A stretch of 64,000 bases of DNA. Origin: an uncultured Lachnospiraceae bacterium. Lineage in GTDB: Bacteria > Bacillota > Clostridia > Lachnospirales > Lachnospiraceae. Positions 24,670-34,533 of the stretch are shown one piece after another (position 1 is the first letter of the stretch; the number at the start of each line of letters is the position of its first letter). The DNA is taken from NCBI GenBank assembly GCA_910584585.1, contig CAJUBP010000022.1, positions 1 to 64,000 of the forward strand, in the 5' to 3' direction. A program made the translations under genes and the position numbers. The notes under the pieces are model-generated. The model did not search any database, had not been told where the DNA came from, and worked only from the letters and a program-made list of their open reading frames with translations.

Positions 24670-25098
24670 CTACCCTGTACAAGCAGACAAAATCTCTTCC
24701 GTTTTCCCATCTTTCTCCCCCTGAAAAAATTTATCCAGCACTTTCTGAAAGACCTGGCATTCCGGCTCCGCCAGTAAAAACAACGTCATAGAGGACTTCA
24801 GCTTCAGATCATCCGGCCGACCCATTACATAAGCAGCGTCATCCGATTCTGTCTCTAAGAGAGCCTGGGAAATCTCAAGGAGACGGCGCCTTAATATATC
24901 ATTTTTCAGATATTCTTTGGCTTCTTCAATATCTCTGATTGCGTAATACTGGGCCATTTGGCTGTATCCAAGCCCTGCGATCTGGGGAAAAATATACCAC
25001 ATCCAATGGCTTACTTTCTGCCCGCCTTGGATTTCCCGCAAGGCTGTCTTATAAGAATCCTGCTGTGCCGTCAGAAAACGATCTAATCCCTCTTTCAC
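24670..25098 (-). CDS. DUF1810 family protein
   Basis: A 142-residue protein matching DUF1810: LDRFLTAQQDSYKTALREI, the highly conserved HWMWYIFPQIAGLG, then YAIRDIEEAKEYL and KLKSSMTLFLLA. The family is widespread and its function is unknown; some members are labelled calpastatin-like without evidence. The start is a GTG with GGAG six bases upstream. It appears to be a single-gene unit. Confidence 0.85.
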   Translation of the reverse strand: MKEGLDRFLTAQQDSYKTALREIQGGQKVSHWMWYIFPQIAGLGYSQMAQYYAIRDIEEAKEYLKNDILRRRLLEISQALLETESDDAAYVMGRPDDLKLKSSMTLFLLAEPECQVFQKVLDKFFQGEKDGKTEEILSACTG

Positions 25099-25139
25099 TG
25101 TTTACTCCTTTCCAACAATCAATAAAAATTTAAATATTT

Positions 25140-25580
25140 TCACTTCCCATACCCCCGGAAAAACCCGCTCAGATTCTGCAATGCCTGCACCAGCACCTCC
25201 ACCTGCTCTTCATTCATCCCCTCCAGGGTTGCCTGCACCATTTCATCATGGAATCTCTCATGGTGATAATATGCCTTCTCCCCTTTTTTCGAAAGAGAAA
25301 TCAGCACCACCCGCCGGTCCTCCTGGCTGCGCACCCGGTTCACATAGCCCTTTTTCACAAGATTATTAATGGCAATGGTCAGCGTTCCCACCGTCACCGA
25401 CAGGGACTTCGCCACTGCCGACATACTTCTGCCTTCCCCTGTTCCGATTGCTTCTATCACATGCATATCGTTATTGGAGATATCCTTGAATTCTTCTGTG
25501 ATAATTGCTTTTTCTTCTATATCCATAATCTCGTTGAATAGCTTTACCAGAACTTCATTGATTGTATTGTAGTGATTCAC
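25140..25580 (-). CDS. MarR family transcriptional regulator (FabT-like)
   Basis: A 146-residue winged-helix regulator: a helical start, HTH region MSAVAKSLSVTVGTLTIAIN with NLVKKGYVNR, and the wing SQEDRRVVLISLSKKG. The start RINEYL-like sequence (YNTINEVLVKLFNEIMDIEE) and the KDISNNDMHVIEAIG block are reminiscent of FabT, the fatty-acid synthesis repressor, but no fab genes are adjacent here. GTG start with AAAGGAGG upstream. Its target cannot be read from the window. Confidence 0.8.
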   Translation of the reverse strand: MNHYNTINEVLVKLFNEIMDIEEKAIITEEFKDISNNDMHVIEAIGTGEGRSMSAVAKSLSVTVGTLTIAINNLVKKGYVNRVRSQEDRRVVLISLSKKGEKAYYHHERFHDEMVQATLEGMNEEQVEVLVQALQNLSGFFRGYGK

Positions 25581-25701
25581 GGGGATACCTCCTTTTGCGC
25601 AGTTATTGTTTTTGATATTATACCATAGTTTTCCCTCAATATGCTATACTTTATTATTCTTGAGAATTCTCCGCAGCGTACTTTGCCACAATTCACACCT
25701 G

Positions 25702-25746
25702 CCAGATTTTGTAATGATTTTGCTATATCTGGGCGCAAATTGTAAC
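25702..25746. repeat. Palindromic intergenic repeat, copy B
   Basis: GCCAGATTTTGTAATGATTT then GCTATATCTGGGCGCAAATTGTAAC matches the copy at 11110-11155, again with the CCAGAT/ATCTGG dyad. The 470-base gap from 25581 to 26053 holds this repeat, an unconvincing AT-rich frame on the minus strand, and the operator region next to 26054. Confidence 0.55.
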
Positions 25747-25973
25747 CGTACTTCTTCTGGTTCCCGCCTTTTGGCCTCCTTTTCTTTATTTCTACGCTCC
25801 AGTTTCAATTCTTGGCAGCTGTTTTTATCTTTGTCATATTTGCCCTGAATTATCAAGAAACATTGCATTTCCCATTTAAACATGTTGAACCCTTCCCTTG
25901 ATACTCTAATTTTTTTATACATAATGCACAAAAAATCATCCGCCAAATTATGAAAATGGTAAAACTTGATTTT

Positions 25974-26029
25974 ATTTACCAAGTAAATATTGATTTATTT
26001 ACCAATTAATATTACAATAATTTTACCAA
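25974..26029 (+). promoter_or_regulatory. Probable LacI-family operator region of the sugar operon
   Basis: ATTTACCAAGTAAAT (25974-25988) is an inverted repeat (ATTTAC-3-GTAAAT) of LacI/GalR operator type. TTTACCAA occurs three times, near 25975, 25998 and 26022, about 23-24 bases apart, so on the same side of the helix roughly every two turns. The LacI regulator at 36416 is the likely ligand. Confidence 0.5.
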
Positions 26030-26053
26030 AACAAATATGGAGGAGGAAACACT

Positions 26054-27298
26054 ATGAGAAAGAAATTAGTAGCAATGTTAATTCTTGCAATGACAGGAAC
26101 TATGTTCTTAGGCGGCTGCGGTTCAGACGGAGGCAGCGGAAGCGGCGGAGACGGCAAAAGCGGCGGCAAGGTAAAGATCCGTTTCGCGTCCTGGGACGAA
26201 GCAGAGGATGTGGACGCACAGCAGGCAGCTGTAGACAAGTTCAATGAAGCTCATGACGACATTGAAGTAACCCTGGAAGCATACGGCGGAGAGTTCGACA
26301 CCAAAATCAGCGCCGGAATGGGTTCTAACGATATGCCGGACGTGATGTACATGTGGAACTACCCTGCATATTCTCAGGGATTGGAACCTCTGGATTCCTA
26401 TATTGAGAAAGAGGGCGAAGATTATAAGAAGAACTTCTACGACACCCTCTGGAATTACAATTCCTACGACGGAAGCACCTACGGCATCCCAATCGGATTC
26501 ACCACACACGCGCTGTTTTATAATAAAGACATTTTCGCGGAAGCAGGCATCGACGAGCCTACCAATGACTGGACCTGGGAAGACGTGAAAGCAGCTTCCA
26601 AGACCATCACCGAGAAATGCGACGGCAAGAAGGGATTTTCTTTCCAGATGAAGCCGGACCCCTATGACTATGAAATGTACCTGTGGAGCAACGGAACCGC
26701 TTATGTGGATGAAAACGGCGGATTAGAGGGCAACCTGAACTCCGACCAGGCCAAAGAAGTATTCCAGATGTTCCAGGATATGGAGAAAGACGGCTCCGCA
26801 GTTGCAACAGAAAAGAGCGGCACTGACGAATTCCGCGCCGGCAACACCGGTATGTACGTATACGGTTCCTGGTCCATTAACACCTTAAAAGAAGACGGCG
26901 TGAACTTCGGCGTGGTAAACATCCCGTCCTTCGGCAGCCAGCCTTCCATCAGCATCTTAAGCTCCTCCGGAATCTCCATGTCCAAGGACAGCAAGAACAA
27001 AGAAGCTGCATGGGAATTCATCAAGTTCTGGACCAGCGAAGAGATGAACAAAGAAAGAATCGGCATGGAACTTCCCGTACTTTACTCTGTAGTTGAATCG
27101 GAAGGCATCATGGAACAGCCGGAATACGCGCCTTTCTACACCATGCTGGAACAGAGCTCCGACTACACGCCATCCAGTTTTATTTACGAGAGCTGGTCTG
27201 AATTGTCAGAGAACCTTTCCCTTTCCTTTGAGCGGGTATTCAACCCCAGCGCAATGGAAAATGTATCAGATGTATTGGACGAGGCAGCGCAGCAGTAA
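26054..27298 (+). CDS. Sugar ABC transporter substrate-binding lipoprotein
   Basis: A 414-residue family 1 extracellular solute-binding protein. Signal: KKLVAMLILAMTGTMFLGGC with a lipobox Cys, then a Gly/Ser-rich linker. The mature protein opens KVKIRFASWDEAEDVDAQQA and has NDMPDVMYMW, GSWSINTLKE and SGISMSKDSKNKEAAWEFIK, the standard pattern of CUT1 oligosaccharide binders. It is the first gene of an ABC importer-glycosidase operon and would deliver the sugar to the two permeases downstream. A dedicated ATPase is absent; CUT1 systems often share MsmX encoded elsewhere. GGAGGAGG precedes the ATG. Confidence 0.92.
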   Translation: MRKKLVAMLILAMTGTMFLGGCGSDGGSGSGGDGKSGGKVKIRFASWDEAEDVDAQQAAVDKFNEAHDDIEVTLEAYGGEFDTKISAGMGSNDMPDVMYMWNYPAYSQGLEPLDSYIEKEGEDYKKNFYDTLWNYNSYDGSTYGIPIGFTTHALFYNKDIFAEAGIDEPTNDWTWEDVKAASKTITEKCDGKKGFSFQMKPDPYDYEMYLWSNGTAYVDENGGLEGNLNSDQAKEVFQMFQDMEKDGSAVATEKSGTDEFRAGNTGMYVYGSWSINTLKEDGVNFGVVNIPSFGSQPSISILSSSGISMSKDSKNKEAAWEFIKFWTSEEMNKERIGMELPVLYSVVESEGIMEQPEYAPFYTMLEQSSDYTPSSFIYESWSELSENLSLSFERVFNPSAMENVSDVLDEAAQQ

Positions 27299-27330
27299 CG
27301 TAACATGCGCCCGACAGGAGGGATTGAGGG

Positions 27331-28266
27331 ATGAAGCAGAAACGAATCTCCAGGAAAGCGATTCCGTATCTCTTTATTTTGCCATGGATCATCGGCTTTC
27401 TTGTATTTACCATCGGCCCGTTGATATTTTCTCTGATTATGAGTTTCTTTGACTGGCCCCTGGCGGCAGACCCGGAATTTGTGGGGTTTGGCAATTACAT
27501 TGAAATGTTTACCAACGACAAGCAGTTTTTTAAATCACTGACCATCAGCTTGAAATACGCGGCCATCTTCGTGCCCCTTAACATGATTATTGCGTTATTT
27601 CTGGCAATGCTGATTACACAGCCGGTAAAAGGCGTGAAAGTTTTCCGTACCATTTTCTATATCCCCACCGTTATCTCAGGCGTGGCAGTATCCATTCTCT
27701 GGGGATGGATACTGAACGGGGATTACGGCGTACTGAACTATCTTTTGTCCCTGATTGGCATTGAAGGTCCCAAATGGCTGGTGGATCCCGCCTGGGCAAT
27801 CCTGGCAGTCATTATCGCCAGCGCCTTCGGCGTAGGAAGCATGATGCTGATTTTCTACACGGATATCAAGAATATCCCCATTGACGTATACGAAGCGGCC
27901 ACCATTGACGGCGCCAATCCGGCAAGACAGTTTTTCAGCATTACCCTTCCGATTATTACGCCCACCATTTTATTTAACTTGATTACCTCCATTATCAGTT
28001 CTTTCCAGCAGGTAACGCTGGTAATGCTTCTGACCGGAGGCGGGCCTTTGAAATCCACATATTTCTACGGCCTCTATACTTACAACAACGCGTTCAAGCA
28101 CCACAAGCTGGGATACGCCAGCGCCAACGCATGGGTGATGTTTATCATTATCCTCTGTCTTACCGCGCTGGTGTTCAAATCGTCTTCCGCATGGGTATTC
28201 TATGAATCAGAAGCCGGCGGCGTGGCGAAGAAAGGGAAAAAATCCAAACGAGGAGGGAAACGCTGA
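27331..28266 (+). CDS. Sugar ABC transporter permease (MalF/UgpA-like)
   Basis: A 311-residue CUT1 inner permease with six membrane helices (first: AIPYLFILPWIIGFLVFTIG). The ATPase-coupling EAA loop is present as VYEAATIDGANPARQFFSIT. It ends in a basic tail (KKGKKSKRGGKR). AGGAGGG lies upstream; the stop codon overlaps the next permease's start (TGATG). Its place after the binding protein shows it is the first half of the import channel. Confidence 0.93.
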   Translation: MKQKRISRKAIPYLFILPWIIGFLVFTIGPLIFSLIMSFFDWPLAADPEFVGFGNYIEMFTNDKQFFKSLTISLKYAAIFVPLNMIIALFLAMLITQPVKGVKVFRTIFYIPTVISGVAVSILWGWILNGDYGVLNYLLSLIGIEGPKWLVDPAWAILAVIIASAFGVGSMMLIFYTDIKNIPIDVYEAATIDGANPARQFFSITLPIITPTILFNLITSIISSFQQVTLVMLLTGGGPLKSTYFYGLYTYNNAFKHHKLGYASANAWVMFIIILCLTALVFKSSSAWVFYESEAGGVAKKGKKSKRGGKR

Positions 28267-29087
28267 TGAAAATGTCAAAGATTTCAAAAACCATTATCTA
28301 CATCCTGCTTGGAATTATGGCGCTGTACTTCCTGTCTCCCTTTGTTTACATGCTGTTTACGGCATTTAAGACAGAAGCGGAAGCCGTGGCTTATCCGCCC
28401 AAGCTGTTTCCGGACAAATGGCTCTGGCAAAACTTTGTGGACGCCTGGAATGCCCAGCCTTTCGGCACATTCCTGTGGAATTCCCTGCTGGTTACCGTGG
28501 GCACCACTGTCGGACAGGTAATTTCCTGCTCTCTGGTAGCCTATGGATTTGCCCGTTTTAACTTCAAAGGCAAAAATGTGCTGTTTATGATTCTTTTATC
28601 CACCATGATGATTCCCTGGGATGTAACCATGATTCCCCAGTACATGGAATTTAAAATGTTTGGATGGATTAACACCTTGAAACCGCTGATTATCCCGGCA
28701 TGGTTCGGCTCCGCCTACTACATTTTCCTGATGCGGCAGTTTTTGATGGGCATACCGAAGGATTTTGAAGAGGCGGCCCGCATCGACGGAGCCAACGCTT
28801 TCCAGATTTACTGGAAAATATTTATGCCGATCCTGAAACCATCCTTGATTTTGGTAGGCGTTTTGAATATGATTAGTGTATGGAATGATTACCTTGGGCC
28901 GTTGATTTTCTTACAGGACAGAAGCAAATACACCCTGGCCCTGGGACTTGCGGCATTTAAGGGAGTTCACGAGACGCAGATTATCCCAATGCTCTGCATC
29001 ACCATTATCATGATTATACCGCCGATTATTATATTCATTATCGCCCAGAAATACATTGTGGAGGGCACAAGCGGATCGATCAAATAA
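28266..29087 (+). CDS. Sugar ABC transporter permease (MalG/UgpE-like)
   Basis: A 273-residue CUT1 permease, six membrane helices, EAA loop DFEEAARIDGANAFQIYWKI, and family features such as LLVTVGTTVGQVISCSLVAY and YIVEGTSGSIK at the C-terminus. It pairs with the preceding permease. Ribosome site AGGAGG lies in the end of that gene, and the two reading frames overlap by one base. Confidence 0.93.
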   Translation: MKMSKISKTIIYILLGIMALYFLSPFVYMLFTAFKTEAEAVAYPPKLFPDKWLWQNFVDAWNAQPFGTFLWNSLLVTVGTTVGQVISCSLVAYGFARFNFKGKNVLFMILLSTMMIPWDVTMIPQYMEFKMFGWINTLKPLIIPAWFGSAYYIFLMRQFLMGIPKDFEEAARIDGANAFQIYWKIFMPILKPSLILVGVLNMISVWNDYLGPLIFLQDRSKYTLALGLAAFKGVHETQIIPMLCITIIMIIPPIIIFIIAQKYIVEGTSGSIK

Positions 29088-29108
29088 AAGTATCAAAGGA
29101 GAACTGTT

Positions 29109-32100
29109 ATGTCAGAACGAGTAAAAAAAAGATGGGAAGATCATTTACTGGAACACATCGGCAGAAGAGAAGCCCGTACTTCGTTTTACCGGGATTCTTC
29201 CCCGCGGCTTACATTGAACGGCGAATGGAAATTTTTATATAGGGAAGCTCCCGAACTTTCTCCTGAAGGATTTATGAATAAGCAAGAAAGCACAGATGGA
29301 TGGGACACAATTGATGTCCCATCCATCTGGCAGTTAAGGGGATATGACAAGATGCATTATACGGACGTTCTGTATCTGTTTCCGGTCAATCCGCCCTTTG
29401 TGCCAACAGAAAATCCGACAGGAATCTACAAGCGCGCCTTCACGCTGGACGGCCAATGGCTGAACAATGACACCATTTTAAAATTCCACGGAGTAGACAG
29501 CGCCTATGACGTCTGGATCAACGGAACACACGCCGGCTATGGAAAAGTAAGCCGCCTTGCCGCAGAATACGATATCACAGATCTTGTCCGCGAAGGGGAA
29601 AATGACATCACGGTACGGGTCTACAAATGGTCGGACGGAACTTATCTGGAAGATCAGGATATGTGGTGGATGTCCGGAATTTACCGGGATGTGGAATTAA
29701 TCAACGAACCGAAACAGGCCGTACTGGATGTTCAGGTAAACGGCGATTTAGATAATAATTATACCAACGGAATTCTGAATGTAAAAATCCGCGCGAAAAA
29801 CGCAGATTGCCGGGGTGCCTGGAAACTCTGCAAATGTGAAAAGGCATCTGCCAAAACCGTTGCCAGCGGTTCTTTTCAGACAGAAAACGGCAAGGCGTCC
29901 ATCGAAGAAATCATTCCTGACGTTCAGAAATGGACTGCTGAAACCCCGGAACTCTATGAATTGCGCATTACCGCAGAACAGCAGGAATTATCCGTCCGCA
30001 CAGGATTCCGCAAAATAGAAATGATAGACAATAACTTCTGCGTCAACGGAACCCCTCTTTTGTTAAACGGCGTCAACCACCACGATTATAATCCAAAAGA
30101 GGGCCGCTGTGTCACCTATGAACAGATGAAAGCAGATATCATCTTAATGAAGCAGCACAACATCAACGCCGTGCGGTGCTCCCATTATCCGGCCAACGGA
30201 TATTTCTATGATCTGTGCGATGAATACGGCCTTTACGTCATTGATGAAGCGGATCTGGAATGCCACGGATTTGAATGGGTAGAGCGCTACGCCTGGATCA
30301 CCGATGATCCCTCCTGGGAAACAGCATATGTGGACCGCAGCGCGCGCATGGTGAAACAGGACAGAAATCACCCCTGCATCATTATGTGGTCTATGGGAAA
30401 TGAATCCTCCTTCGGCTGCAATTTCCGCAGCGCGGCAAAGGCCATCCGGCAACTGGACAGCACACGGCTCATCCATTACGAAGGAGATTTTGAAGCGGAA
30501 GTGACAGACGTTTATTCCACCATGTACACAAGGCTTGCGCCTCTGGAAAAAATTGCGGCAGGCACTGACAAAGAAAACAAGCCCCATGTAATGTGCGAAT
30601 ACGGCCACGCCATGGGAAACGGCCCGGGAGGTCTGGAGGCCTACCAGAACCTTTACCGCAAATACAAGCGGCTCCAGGGCGGCTTTTTGTGGGAGTGGTA
30701 TGACCACGGCATCTATACGGAACAGGATGGCCAGACTTATTACCGTTACGGCGGCAATTACGGAGATTTCCCCACCAACGGAAATTTCTGTATCGACGGA
30801 ATTTTAATGCCGGACCGCACCCCGTCCCCGGCATTGTTAGAATACAAGCAGGTGATTGCCCCGGTTGAGATCACCAAAGCAGAAGGAACACAGCAGCAAA
30901 TCCGCCTGAAAAATTATTACAATTTCCGTTCCCTGGACGGGCTGTACCTGAACTGGGAAATTGAAGGCGGCGGCAATGCCATCCAGGCCGGCAGAATAGA
31001 CAATCTGCATGCAGAACCAGGGGAAACCCAGACCGTGACCATCCCCTATGAAGAATTTACGCCGGAAGCTAATATTCCTTACTTCCTGAACCTTTCCCTC
31101 CGGGAAAAAGAAGCTGTTCCTTACGCAGAGGCAGACCATGAAATATCCCATGTGCAATTTGAACTGGAAGAGAAACAGATTCGCTTCACCAGACGCCCGG
31201 CCGGGGAAGCTTTGAAAATAACAGAACAAGCGGGCATTCTCACGATAGAAAATAACAAACTCCGGGTCCAGTTCCACACCGTATTCGGAACCCTTTTATC
31301 TGTGTCTTCTGAAGGAGAGGAATACCTGACGGCAGGGCCTGAAATGACCGTGTACCGGCCCACCATCGACAACGACATGTATAAAAAAGAAGACTGGATG
31401 AATAAATATTTTATCCAGAAATCCAGCGAACAGAACGCAGGGTTTTCCTGGCGGGAAGAAAACGGCATAGCAATCGTCACAATCCGCAAAGATTTCGGCT
31501 GCCTGAACCAGTCCTGGGGCTATACCTGCACCTATGAATACCGGATTTATCCCTGCGGCCACCTGGAAGTCAATTTAGACGCAAAACAGTTTCAGCGGGG
31601 AAAACTGGAACCGGAATTCCTGCCCCGTTTAGGCGTCAAAATGCGGGGAAATAAAACGCTGCAGCAAACCATCTGGGAAGGCATGGGCCCCGGAGAAAAT
31701 TATCCGGACAGCAGACGGGCCTGCGCCATGGGCATTTACCGGAATACCGTGGAAGGTATGGGCACAAACTATGTCTATCCCCAGGAAAACGGCCACCGGG
31801 AACATGTGCTGTGGTTCGGCGTCGGAAACGGCGCGAAGACCCTTTTGTGCGCCATGGAACGCCCACTGGGATTAAACCTTTCCAATTATACAGATGAAGC
31901 CATCGAACAGGCGGCCCATCCATTTGAACTGAAACCTGCCGAAGAGGTAATCATCCATCTGGATTACAAACATTCCGGACTTGGCAGCAACAGCTGCGGA
32001 GAGGAACAGCTGGAAATGTTTAAAGTAAAACGGGAAGATTTCACCCTCGGATTCCGGCTGCAGATTGTGGAGCAGGGACAGGAACAGGAAGAAGCACAAA

Positions 32101-32117
32101 AGAAATATCTGCATTAA
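29109..32117 (+). CDS. GH2 beta-galactosidase (LacZ type)
   Basis: A 1002-residue, five-domain GH2 enzyme with LacZ order: jelly roll (FLYREAPELSPEGF..., DGTYLEDQDMWWMSGIYRD), immunoglobulin-like domain, TIM barrel with the acid/base Glu432 in MWSMGNESS and nucleophile Glu497 in CEYGHAMGNG, then the C-terminal beta-sandwich (GMGPGENYPDSRRACAMGIY). No signal peptide, so it acts in the cytoplasm. Expected reaction: release of terminal beta-galactose. Directly after the importer genes with AAAGGAG before the ATG. Coupling with GH65 and beta-phosphoglucomutase suggests a mixed galactosyl/glucosyl substrate rather than plain lactose (inference). Confidence 0.92.
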   Translation: MSERVKKRWEDHLLEHIGRREARTSFYRDSSPRLTLNGEWKFLYREAPELSPEGFMNKQESTDGWDTIDVPSIWQLRGYDKMHYTDVLYLFPVNPPFVPTENPTGIYKRAFTLDGQWLNNDTILKFHGVDSAYDVWINGTHAGYGKVSRLAAEYDITDLVREGENDITVRVYKWSDGTYLEDQDMWWMSGIYRDVELINEPKQAVLDVQVNGDLDNNYTNGILNVKIRAKNADCRGAWKLCKCEKASAKTVASGSFQTENGKASIEEIIPDVQKWTAETPELYELRITAEQQELSVRTGFRKIEMIDNNFCVNGTPLLLNGVNHHDYNPKEGRCVTYEQMKADIILMKQHNINAVRCSHYPANGYFYDLCDEYGLYVIDEADLECHGFEWVERYAWITDDPSWETAYVDRSARMVKQDRNHPCIIMWSMGNESSFGCNFRSAAKAIRQLDSTRLIHYEGDFEAEVTDVYSTMYTRLAPLEKIAAGTDKENKPHVMCEYGHAMGNGPGGLEAYQNLYRKYKRLQGGFLWEWYDHGIYTEQDGQTYYRYGGNYGDFPTNGNFCIDGILMPDRTPSPALLEYKQVIAPVEITKAEGTQQQIRLKNYYNFRSLDGLYLNWEIEGGGNAIQAGRIDNLHAEPGETQTVTIPYEEFTPEANIPYFLNLSLREKEAVPYAEADHEISHVQFELEEKQIRFTRRPAGEALKITEQAGILTIENNKLRVQFHTVFGTLLSVSSEGEEYLTAGPEMTVYRPTIDNDMYKKEDWMNKYFIQKSSEQNAGFSWREENGIAIVTIRKDFGCLNQSWGYTCTYEYRIYPCGHLEVNLDAKQFQRGKLEPEFLPRLGVKMRGNKTLQQTIWEGMGPGENYPDSRRACAMGIYRNTVEGMGTNYVYPQENGHREHVLWFGVGNGAKTLLCAMERPLGLNLSNYTDEAIEQAAHPFELKPAEEVIIHLDYKHSGLGSNSCGEEQLEMFKVKREDFTLGFRLQIVEQGQEQEEAQKKYLH

Positions 32118-32190
32118 ATTGTGATACGGAGCAGGGACAGCAGCAGCGCCTGCATGAACTTATTCATCAAATGAAAGAAAGGAGCCTCAA

Positions 32191-34506
32191 TTGACCAATC
32201 AATTTTCAGAAAAACTTCAGGGATATCTAAGCGACGGCCAATGGATGGTTGTGCAGGACAAGTATGACCCTTATGAAAACCTCAAATATGAGAGCTTGTT
32301 CTGCCTGACCAATGGTTACCTGGGCACCAGAGGAAGCCATGAGGAGGGTACCGCAAGAAGCATTCCCTGCACTTATATCAACGGCGTTTTTGACAAATCG
32401 GAAACATTTATGCGGGAGCTGGCAAATATGCCCAACTGGCTGACCCTTAGGCTTTATGCGGAAAAAGAATTAATCGGCATAGAGAATTGCGAGATTCTTT
32501 CCTTTACCCGGGCGCTGAATATGCAGAAAGGCTGCCTGTTAAAAAGCGTCTGCCTCAAAGATCGGAAAGGCCGGGAAACCAAGGTGGAAACCCTGCGTTT
32601 TATCAGCCGGGCACATGTGCACCGCATGGCAGTCCGGCTGTACGTAACGCCTTTGAACTACAGCGGCATCATAGAAATTGAAAATATCATTGACGGCACT
32701 GTCATTAATTTCTGCGACGCACCCCGGTTCAAGGTAAAGCATACCTATCTGACGAAAAATGAAAAACTGGGGGAAACAGGCGCATACCTGGAGGTTGCCA
32801 CCAGAGACAACCACCTCCACGAAGGCTGCGGCACATTGGTACAGGTGAAGCAGGATCAGCAGGACGCGGTCAAAACTCATGTATTTCATGATTTCGGAGA
32901 ACAGGCTGTGGAATTCCTGGATTTCGACGCCCGGCAGGGAGAAACTGCAGAGCTTACCAAATATGCGGTGATCTATACGGAACGGGAAGTGCAGAAAGAA
33001 TCCTTAAAAGAAACCATCCAAACAGAAATGGCGGAATTTCTTAAGACGGGCTTTGAAGCAGAATTTGAACTTCATCAAACCTCCTGTCAGGCCCTCTGGA
33101 AAGAGGCGGACATCCAGATTGAAGGCGATGATGATTTAAACAAAGCCATCCGCTTTAATGTGTTCCACCTGATGAATACGGCCAGCGAATACGACTCCCA
33201 TGTGAATATCGGAGCCAAGCTGCTTCACGGCGAAGAATACGGCGGACATGCTTTCTGGGATACGGAACTTTTCATGCTGCCGTTTTTCGCTTATACGTTC
33301 CCGGAAAAAGCCCGCAGGCTGGAAACCTACCGCTACCATCTTCTGGACGCCGCCCGCAGGAACGCTGCCAAAAACGGCTTTGCAGGCGCCCAATATCCCT
33401 GGGAATCCGCGGACGACGGCACCGAGCAATGCCCGGACTGGACCATTGAGCCGGACGGCACCTGTTACCGCTGCTATGTGGCCGTTTATGAGCACCATGT
33501 AACGGCAGCGGTGGCATTCGGCATTGCCAATTATGTGAGAATCACCAAAGACACTGATTTCCTGCTGCATATGGGAGCGGAAATCCTGATGGAAACCGCG
33601 CGGTTCTGGATGAGCCGCTGTCAGTACATCGAAGAAAAAGACCGCTACGAAATCCACAAGGTCACAGGCCCCGACGAATGGCATGAGCCGGTGGACAACA
33701 ACGTCTACACCAACTATCTGGCCAGGTGGAACCTGCGCTATGTGATTGCCCTGGCAGAACGGTTAGAACAGGAACACCCGCAGGATTACAAGACTTTGTC
33801 TGAAAAAATACATCTGACCAAAGAGGAAATCGCTTCCTGGCAGCAGGTACAGGGAAAAATTTATCTTCCCAAAAAAGAGGGCACGCAGCTCTTAGAACAG
33901 TTCGAAGGCTATTTTGACTTAAAAGAAGTCCTGATTGAAAAATATGACAAAAACGACTGGCCCATTCGTCCGGAAGCCTTAAAGACCACGAAAACAAGCC
34001 AGACGCAGATTATCAAACAGGCCGACGTGGTAATGCTCCTTCACCTTCTTGGAGAAGAATTTGACGAAGAAACCATGAAGCTGAATTACAGCTATTACGA
34101 AAAACGCACCATGCACGGCTCTTCCTTAAGCCCCAGCATTTACGCCATCATGGGTCTGAAGGTGGGAGACGCCTCCAAGGCTTACCGCTACTTAAGACGG
34201 GCGGCGTTCTTAGATCTGGTGGATCTGCAGGGCAACACAAGAGAAGGCATTCACGCGGCCAATGCCGGCGGCGTGTGGCAGACAGTGGTATTTGGATTTG
34301 CGGGCCTGTCCACGGACGACGCCGGAAGACTTCACTTAAACCCGAAGCTGCCAGAAGAGTGGAAGGGCCTTACTTTCCGGATTCACTGTCCCGGAAGCTG
34401 GCTTGAAATCCACATTGACGCCCAACAGCATGTGGATATCTCCCTTCTGGAAGGAAAAGAAGTGGATATCCTGGTCAATGGAACGCCTGTAAAGGCGCAA
34501 AAATGA
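32191..34506 (+). CDS. GH65 alpha-glucoside phosphorylase
   Basis: A 771-residue GH65 enzyme: N-terminal beta-sandwich (YESLFCLTNGYLGTRGSHEE), (alpha/alpha)6 barrel with the general acid Glu496 in GPDEWHEPVDNN, and the phosphate-binding pair Ser644-Ser645 in MHGSSLSPSIYAIMGL, which marks a phosphorylase rather than a hydrolase. Family reaction: alpha-glucosyl sugar plus phosphate gives beta-glucose-1-phosphate with inversion. The linkage (maltose, trehalose, kojibiose, nigerose or glucosyl-galactose type) is not decided. The start is TTG with AAAGGAG seven bases upstream. Beta-phosphoglucomutase at 35537 completes the route. Confidence 0.9.
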   Translation: MTNQFSEKLQGYLSDGQWMVVQDKYDPYENLKYESLFCLTNGYLGTRGSHEEGTARSIPCTYINGVFDKSETFMRELANMPNWLTLRLYAEKELIGIENCEILSFTRALNMQKGCLLKSVCLKDRKGRETKVETLRFISRAHVHRMAVRLYVTPLNYSGIIEIENIIDGTVINFCDAPRFKVKHTYLTKNEKLGETGAYLEVATRDNHLHEGCGTLVQVKQDQQDAVKTHVFHDFGEQAVEFLDFDARQGETAELTKYAVIYTEREVQKESLKETIQTEMAEFLKTGFEAEFELHQTSCQALWKEADIQIEGDDDLNKAIRFNVFHLMNTASEYDSHVNIGAKLLHGEEYGGHAFWDTELFMLPFFAYTFPEKARRLETYRYHLLDAARRNAAKNGFAGAQYPWESADDGTEQCPDWTIEPDGTCYRCYVAVYEHHVTAAVAFGIANYVRITKDTDFLLHMGAEILMETARFWMSRCQYIEEKDRYEIHKVTGPDEWHEPVDNNVYTNYLARWNLRYVIALAERLEQEHPQDYKTLSEKIHLTKEEIASWQQVQGKIYLPKKEGTQLLEQFEGYFDLKEVLIEKYDKNDWPIRPEALKTTKTSQTQIIKQADVVMLLHLLGEEFDEETMKLNYSYYEKRTMHGSSLSPSIYAIMGLKVGDASKAYRYLRRAAFLDLVDLQGNTREGIHAANAGGVWQTVVFGFAGLSTDDAGRLHLNPKLPEEWKGLTFRIHCPGSWLEIHIDAQQHVDISLLEGKEVDILVNGTPVKAQK

Positions 34507-34533
34507 TTCACATCAGAAAGGAAGGTTTCAATC

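Noticed and set aside
25644..25982. 112-residue minus-strand frame before the sugar operon
   Set aside because: It crosses the palindromic repeat and the operator region, has no ribosome site and no recognisable protein pattern.
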